Shown here in pieces: positions 61,001-64,000 of a DNA stretch of 64,000 nucleotides. The translations under genes were made by a program, and so were the position numbers. Numbering within the stretch: the stretch's first letter is position 1; each line of letters opens with the position of its first letter. Origin of the DNA: Pseudomonas sp. MM223 (GTDB lineage Bacteria; Pseudomonadota; Gammaproteobacteria; Pseudomonadales; Pseudomonadaceae); contig OX352322.1 in assembly GCA_947090765.1 (NCBI GenBank), forward strand, positions 1,259,501 to 1,323,500, given 5' to 3'. The notes beneath the pieces were generated by a model, which was given only the letters and a program-made list of their open reading frames with translations, did no database searches and was not told the DNA's origin.

Positions 61001-61909
61001 ATGACCACGACTACCGCCCAACTGCGGGCCTCACCCCTGGACGCGCTTCAGCGCTGGCTGCCCAAGCTGGTGCTGGCGCCCAGCATGTTCATCGTCCTTG
61101 TGGGCTTTTACGGCTACATCCTCTGGACCTTCGTGCTGTCCTTCACCACCTCGACCTTTCTGCCCACTTACAAATGGGCCGGCCTTGCGCAATACGCCCG
61201 CCTGTTCGACAACGACCGCTGGTGGGTGGCGAGCAAGAATCTGCTGCTGTTCGGTGGCCTGTTCATCGCGATCAGCCTGGCCATCGGCGTGTTGCTGGCG
61301 GTGCTGCTGGACCAGCGCATTCGCCGCGAGGGGTTCATCCGCACCATTTACCTGTACCCCATGGCGCTGTCGATGATCGTGACCGGTACCGCCTGGAAGT
61401 GGTTGCTCAACCCCGGCATGGGCCTGGACAAATTGCTGCGCGACTGGGGCTGGGAGGGCTTCCGCCTGGACTGGCTGATCGACCCTGACCGGGTGGTGTA
61501 TTGCCTGGTGATCGCTGCCGTGTGGCAGGCCTCGGGCTTCATCATGGCCATGTTCCTCGCCGGCCTGCGTGGGGTTGACCCGTCGATCATCCGCGCGGCG
61601 CAGATGGATGGCGCCAGCCTGCCGCGCATCTATTGGACCGTGGTGCTGCCCAGCCTGCGCCCGGTGTTCTTCAGTGCACTGATGATCCTTTCGCACATCG
61701 CCATCAAGAGCTTCGACCTGGTGGCAGCGATGACCGCCGGTGGCCCGGGGTATTCATCCGACCTGCCGGCAATGTTCATGTATTCGTTCACCTTCAGCCG
61801 CGGCCAGATGGGCATGGGCTCGGCCAGCGCCATCCTCATGCTCGGGGCGATCCTGGCGATCCTCGTGCCTTACCTGTACTCGGAGCTGCGGAGCAAACGC
61901 CATGCATAG
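61001..61909 (+). CDS. gtsB: Glucose ABC transporter permease GtsB
   Basis: Inner-membrane permease, 302 aa, MalF-like. Hydrophobic segments start at about residue 23 (VLAPSMFIVLVGFYGYILWT); the EAA-loop contact to the ATPase is GASLPRIYWTVVLPSLRPVF. It begins 36 nt after the REP pair and overlaps gtsC by 8 nt. Confidence 0.93.
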   Translation: MTTTTAQLRASPLDALQRWLPKLVLAPSMFIVLVGFYGYILWTFVLSFTTSTFLPTYKWAGLAQYARLFDNDRWWVASKNLLLFGGLFIAISLAIGVLLAVLLDQRIRREGFIRTIYLYPMALSMIVTGTAWKWLLNPGMGLDKLLRDWGWEGFRLDWLIDPDRVVYCLVIAAVWQASGFIMAMFLAGLRGVDPSIIRAAQMDGASLPRIYWTVVLPSLRPVFFSALMILSHIAIKSFDLVAAMTAGGPGYSSDLPAMFMYSFTFSRGQMGMGSASAILMLGAILAILVPYLYSELRSKRHA

Positions 61910-62747
61910 CCCTGCCGACAAACCCGCGCTCAGCCTGAGCCGCATCGCCATCCACGCGGTGTTGCTGAGCGCCGTGCTGTTGTACCTGGTGCCGCTGGTG
62001 GTGATGCTGCTGACCAGCTTCAAAACCCCCGAAGACATCAGCACCGGCAACCTGCTGAGCTGGCCGGCGGTGTTTACCGGCATTGGCTGGGTCAAGGCCT
62101 GGGGCACGGTCAGCGGTTACTTCTGGAACTCGATCATGATCACCGTGCCAGCGGTGCTGATCTCCACCACCATTGGTGCGCTGAACGGCTACGTGCTGTC
62201 GATGTGGCGCTTTCGCGGTTCGCAGCTGTTCTTCGGCTTGCTGTTGTTCGGGTGCTTTCTGCCATTCCAGACCGTGCTCCTACCGGCCTCGTTCACCCTC
62301 GGCAAGCTTGGCCTGGCCAGCACCACCGGTGGCCTGGTGCTGGTGCACGTGGTCTATGGCCTGGCCTTCACCACGCTGTTCTTCCGCAACTTTTACGTGA
62401 GCATCCCCGATGCGCTGGTCAAGGCCGCGCGCCTGGACGGTGCCGGGTTCTTCACCATCTTCCGCCGCATCATCCTGCCGATGTCCACGCCGATCATCAT
62501 GGTTTGCCTGATCTGGCAGTTCACCCAGATCTGGAACGATTTCCTGTTTGGTGTGGTGTTCTCCAGCGGCGACTCGCAACCGATCACCGTGGCGCTGAAC
62601 AACCTGGTCAACACCAGTACCGGGGCCAAGGAATACAACGTCGACATGGCGGCAGCGATGATCGCCGGCCTGCCAACCCTGCTGGTCTACGTGGTGGCAG
62701 GCAAATATTTCGTGCGCGGGCTGACGGCCGGCGCGGTCAAGGGGTAA
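61902..62747 (+). CDS. gtsC: Glucose ABC transporter permease GtsC
   Basis: Second permease, 281 aa, MalG-like. I chose the ATG at 61902, inside the end of gtsB (MHSPADKPALSLSRIAIHAV). The EAA loop is ALVKAARLDGAGFFTIFRRI. The next gene follows after 3 nt. The upstream extension of the frame overlaps gtsB heavily and is unlikely. Confidence 0.93.
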   Translation: MHSPADKPALSLSRIAIHAVLLSAVLLYLVPLVVMLLTSFKTPEDISTGNLLSWPAVFTGIGWVKAWGTVSGYFWNSIMITVPAVLISTTIGALNGYVLSMWRFRGSQLFFGLLLFGCFLPFQTVLLPASFTLGKLGLASTTGGLVLVHVVYGLAFTTLFFRNFYVSIPDALVKAARLDGAGFFTIFRRIILPMSTPIIMVCLIWQFTQIWNDFLFGVVFSSGDSQPITVALNNLVNTSTGAKEYNVDMAAAMIAGLPTLLVYVVAGKYFVRGLTAGAVKG

Positions 62748-62750
62748 GCC

Positions 62751-63905
62751 ATGGCAACGCTCGAACTTCGCAACGTGAACAAGACCTACGGCAGCGGCCT
62801 GCCGGATACCCTCAAGGACATTCAGCTGTCGATCAAAGATGGCGAGTTCCTGATCCTGGTCGGGCCCTCTGGCTGTGGCAAATCAACCCTGATGAACTGC
62901 ATCGCCGGCCTGGAGCAGATCACCGGCGGTGCCATCCTCATTGATGAGCAGGACGTCAGTGGCATGAGCCCCAAGGACCGTGACATCGCCATGGTGTTCC
63001 AGTCCTACGCGCTGTACCCGACCATGAGCGTGCGCGAGAACATTGAATTTGGCCTCAAGATCCGCAAGATGGCGCAGGCGGCCATCGACGAGGAAGTGGC
63101 GCGGGTGGCCAAGCTGCTACAGATCGAACACCTGCTGGCGCGCAAGCCGGCACAACTGTCCGGTGGCCAGCAGCAACGCGTGGCCATGGGCCGGGCGTTG
63201 GCGCGGCGGCCGAAGATTTACCTGTTCGATGAACCGCTGTCCAACCTCGACGCCAAGCTGCGGGTCGAGATGCGCACCGAAATGAAACTGATGCACCAGC
63301 GTTTGAAAACCACCACCGTGTACGTCACCCATGACCAGATCGAGGCCATGACCCTGGGCGACAAGGTGGCGGTGATGAAGGACGGCATCATCCAGCAGTT
63401 CGGCACCCCGCAGCAGATCTACAACGACCCGGCCAACCAGTTTGTCGCCAGCTTCATCGGTTCGCCGCCGATGAACTTCATTCCGGTGCGCCTGGCCAGG
63501 CAGGATGGCCGCTTGCTGGCGTTGCTCGACAGCGGCCAGGCACGCTGCGAGTTGCCTCTGGGGCTGGCCGCTGACGAACTGGATGGCCGCGAGATCATCC
63601 TGGGCATCCGCCCTGAGCAGATCACCCTTGGCGCTGCCGAGGGTAATGGATTGCCGGGTATCCGCGCCGAGGTGCAGGTCACGGAGCCGACCGGGCCGGA
63701 CCTGCTGGTGTTCGTTACCCTCAACCAGACCAAAGTGTGCTGCCGCCTGGCGCCGGATGTGGCGTGCCGCGTGGGTGACACCCTCAACCTGCAATTTGAC
63801 CCGGCCCGGGTGCTGCTGTTTGACGCCGACAGTGGCGCGCGCGTGCACCTGGCCAGCACTGGCGCAACTGCAAAGGACAACGTGGCTCACTTCAAAGGCC
63901 GTTGA
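62751..63905 (+). CDS. gtsD: Glucose ABC transporter ATP-binding protein GtsD
   Basis: MalK/UgpC-type ATPase of 384 aa. Walker A is GPSGCGKST (residues 38-46), the signature is [16 protein letters not shown], Walker B is [12 protein letters not shown] and the switch is [11 protein letters not shown]. The C-terminal third (about 235-384) is a TOBE/OB-like regulatory domain typical of sugar importers. It follows gtsC by 3 nt and precedes the porin oprB by 41 nt. Confidence 0.95.
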   Translation: MATLELRNVNKTYGSGLPDTLKDIQLSIKDGEFLILVGPSGCGKSTLMNCIAGLEQITGGAILIDEQDVSGMSPKDRDIAMVFQSYALYPTMSVRENIEFGLKIRKMAQAAIDEEVARVAKLLQIEHLLARKPAQLSGGQQQRVAMGRALARRPKIYLFDEPLSNLDAKLRVEMRTEMKLMHQRLKTTTVYVTHDQIEAMTLGDKVAVMKDGIIQQFGTPQQIYNDPANQFVASFIGSPPMNFIPVRLARQDGRLLALLDSGQARCELPLGLAADELDGREIILGIRPEQITLGAAEGNGLPGIRAEVQVTEPTGPDLLVFVTLNQTKVCCRLAPDVACRVGDTLNLQFDPARVLLFDADSGARVHLASTGATAKDNVAHFKGR

Positions 63906-63946
63906 CTCGTCTACACCATCAATAAGAAAAAAGAGGACGCAAAGGG

Positions 63947-64000
63947 ATGGAACAGCGCAAACGCATCAGGACATTGGGCTCGCTGGCTTTGCTCGCCGTT
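63947..64000 (+). CDS. oprB: Start of OprB-type glucose porin (cut by window edge)
   Basis: Only 18 codons lie in the window: MEQRKRIRTLGSLALLAV, a positive N-terminus and the start of a signal peptide. A GAGGACGCAAAGGG ribosome site precedes it. I call it oprB by position after gtsABCD, which is the known arrangement in pseudomonads. The sequence alone shows only a likely exported protein. Confidence 0.6.
   Translation, partial: MEQRKRIRTLGSLALLAV

Overview
The window is a stretch of core chromosome from a fluorescent Pseudomonas, almost certainly of the P. putida group. The evidence is the high G+C, the dense P. putida-type REP palindromes (TGTAGGAGCGGCCTTGTGCCGCGAA and relatives), a short-form HisG, HupN, an Entner-Doudoroff/glucose-uptake cluster in the order gap - edd - glk - gltR - sensor kinase - epimerase - gtsABCD - oprB, and an arcDABC operon. 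From memory the order matches roughly PP_0952 to PP_1019 of P. putida KT2440; I could not run an alignment. I see no rRNA, tRNA, CRISPR array, prophage or insertion sequence.

Layout. 1-5.0 kb (minus): kdsD-kdsC-lptC-lptA-lptB-rpoN, joining Kdo synthesis and LPS export to sigma-54. 5.2-8.3 kb (plus): mlaFEDCB, phospholipid transport for outer-membrane asymmetry. 8.4-13.2 kb (plus): ibaG-murA-hisG-hisD-hisC. 13.3-18.6 kb: a lipoprotein phosphodiesterase, a FadR-like regulator with a CynX-type transporter, an NTF2-like protein, a GIY-YIG protein and yejK. 18.9-28.9 kb: hupN, rlmF, valS, a small unknown gene, holC, pepA, lptFG and an RDD membrane protein. 29.0-38.6 kb (minus): a cold-shock protein, then gcvH-gcvP-sdaA-gcvT, gltS and a TyrR-type sigma-54 activator (gcsR). 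38.8-46.3 kb: a DUF5064-like gene, arcDABC (minus), a divergent second arcD-like gene, and a YbaN-type membrane protein. 46.4-51.5 kb (minus): ECF sigma factor, FecR-type regulator, TonB-dependent receptor and heme oxygenase. 51.7-64 kb: gap (minus) divergent from edd-glk-gltR-kinase, then a sugar epimerase and the glucose ABC transporter gtsABCD, with oprB starting at the right edge.

How the parts work together. Envelope biogenesis is strongly represented: Kdo synthesis (kdsD, kdsC), LPS transport (lptA, B, C, F, G), Mla and murA. The gcv-sdaA block would degrade glycine to pyruvate. A good -24/-12 promoter, an IHF-like site and a GcsR-like operator lie upstream of gcvH, consistent with control by the neighbouring activator and the rpoN product. 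The arc block supports arginine fermentation; an Anr-like box lies upstream of arcD. The right end is the glucose module, with two HexR-like operators between gap and edd.

I found no convincing new multi-gene system. The most useful leads are regulatory (the GcsR promoter layout, the paired HexR sites, a promoter nested in a terminator, a REP hairpin inside the gts operon) and a few protein oddities: near-identical divergent ArcD paralogues, a putative heme receptor without the expected histidines, and a DUF5064-like gene at the end of the arc operon.
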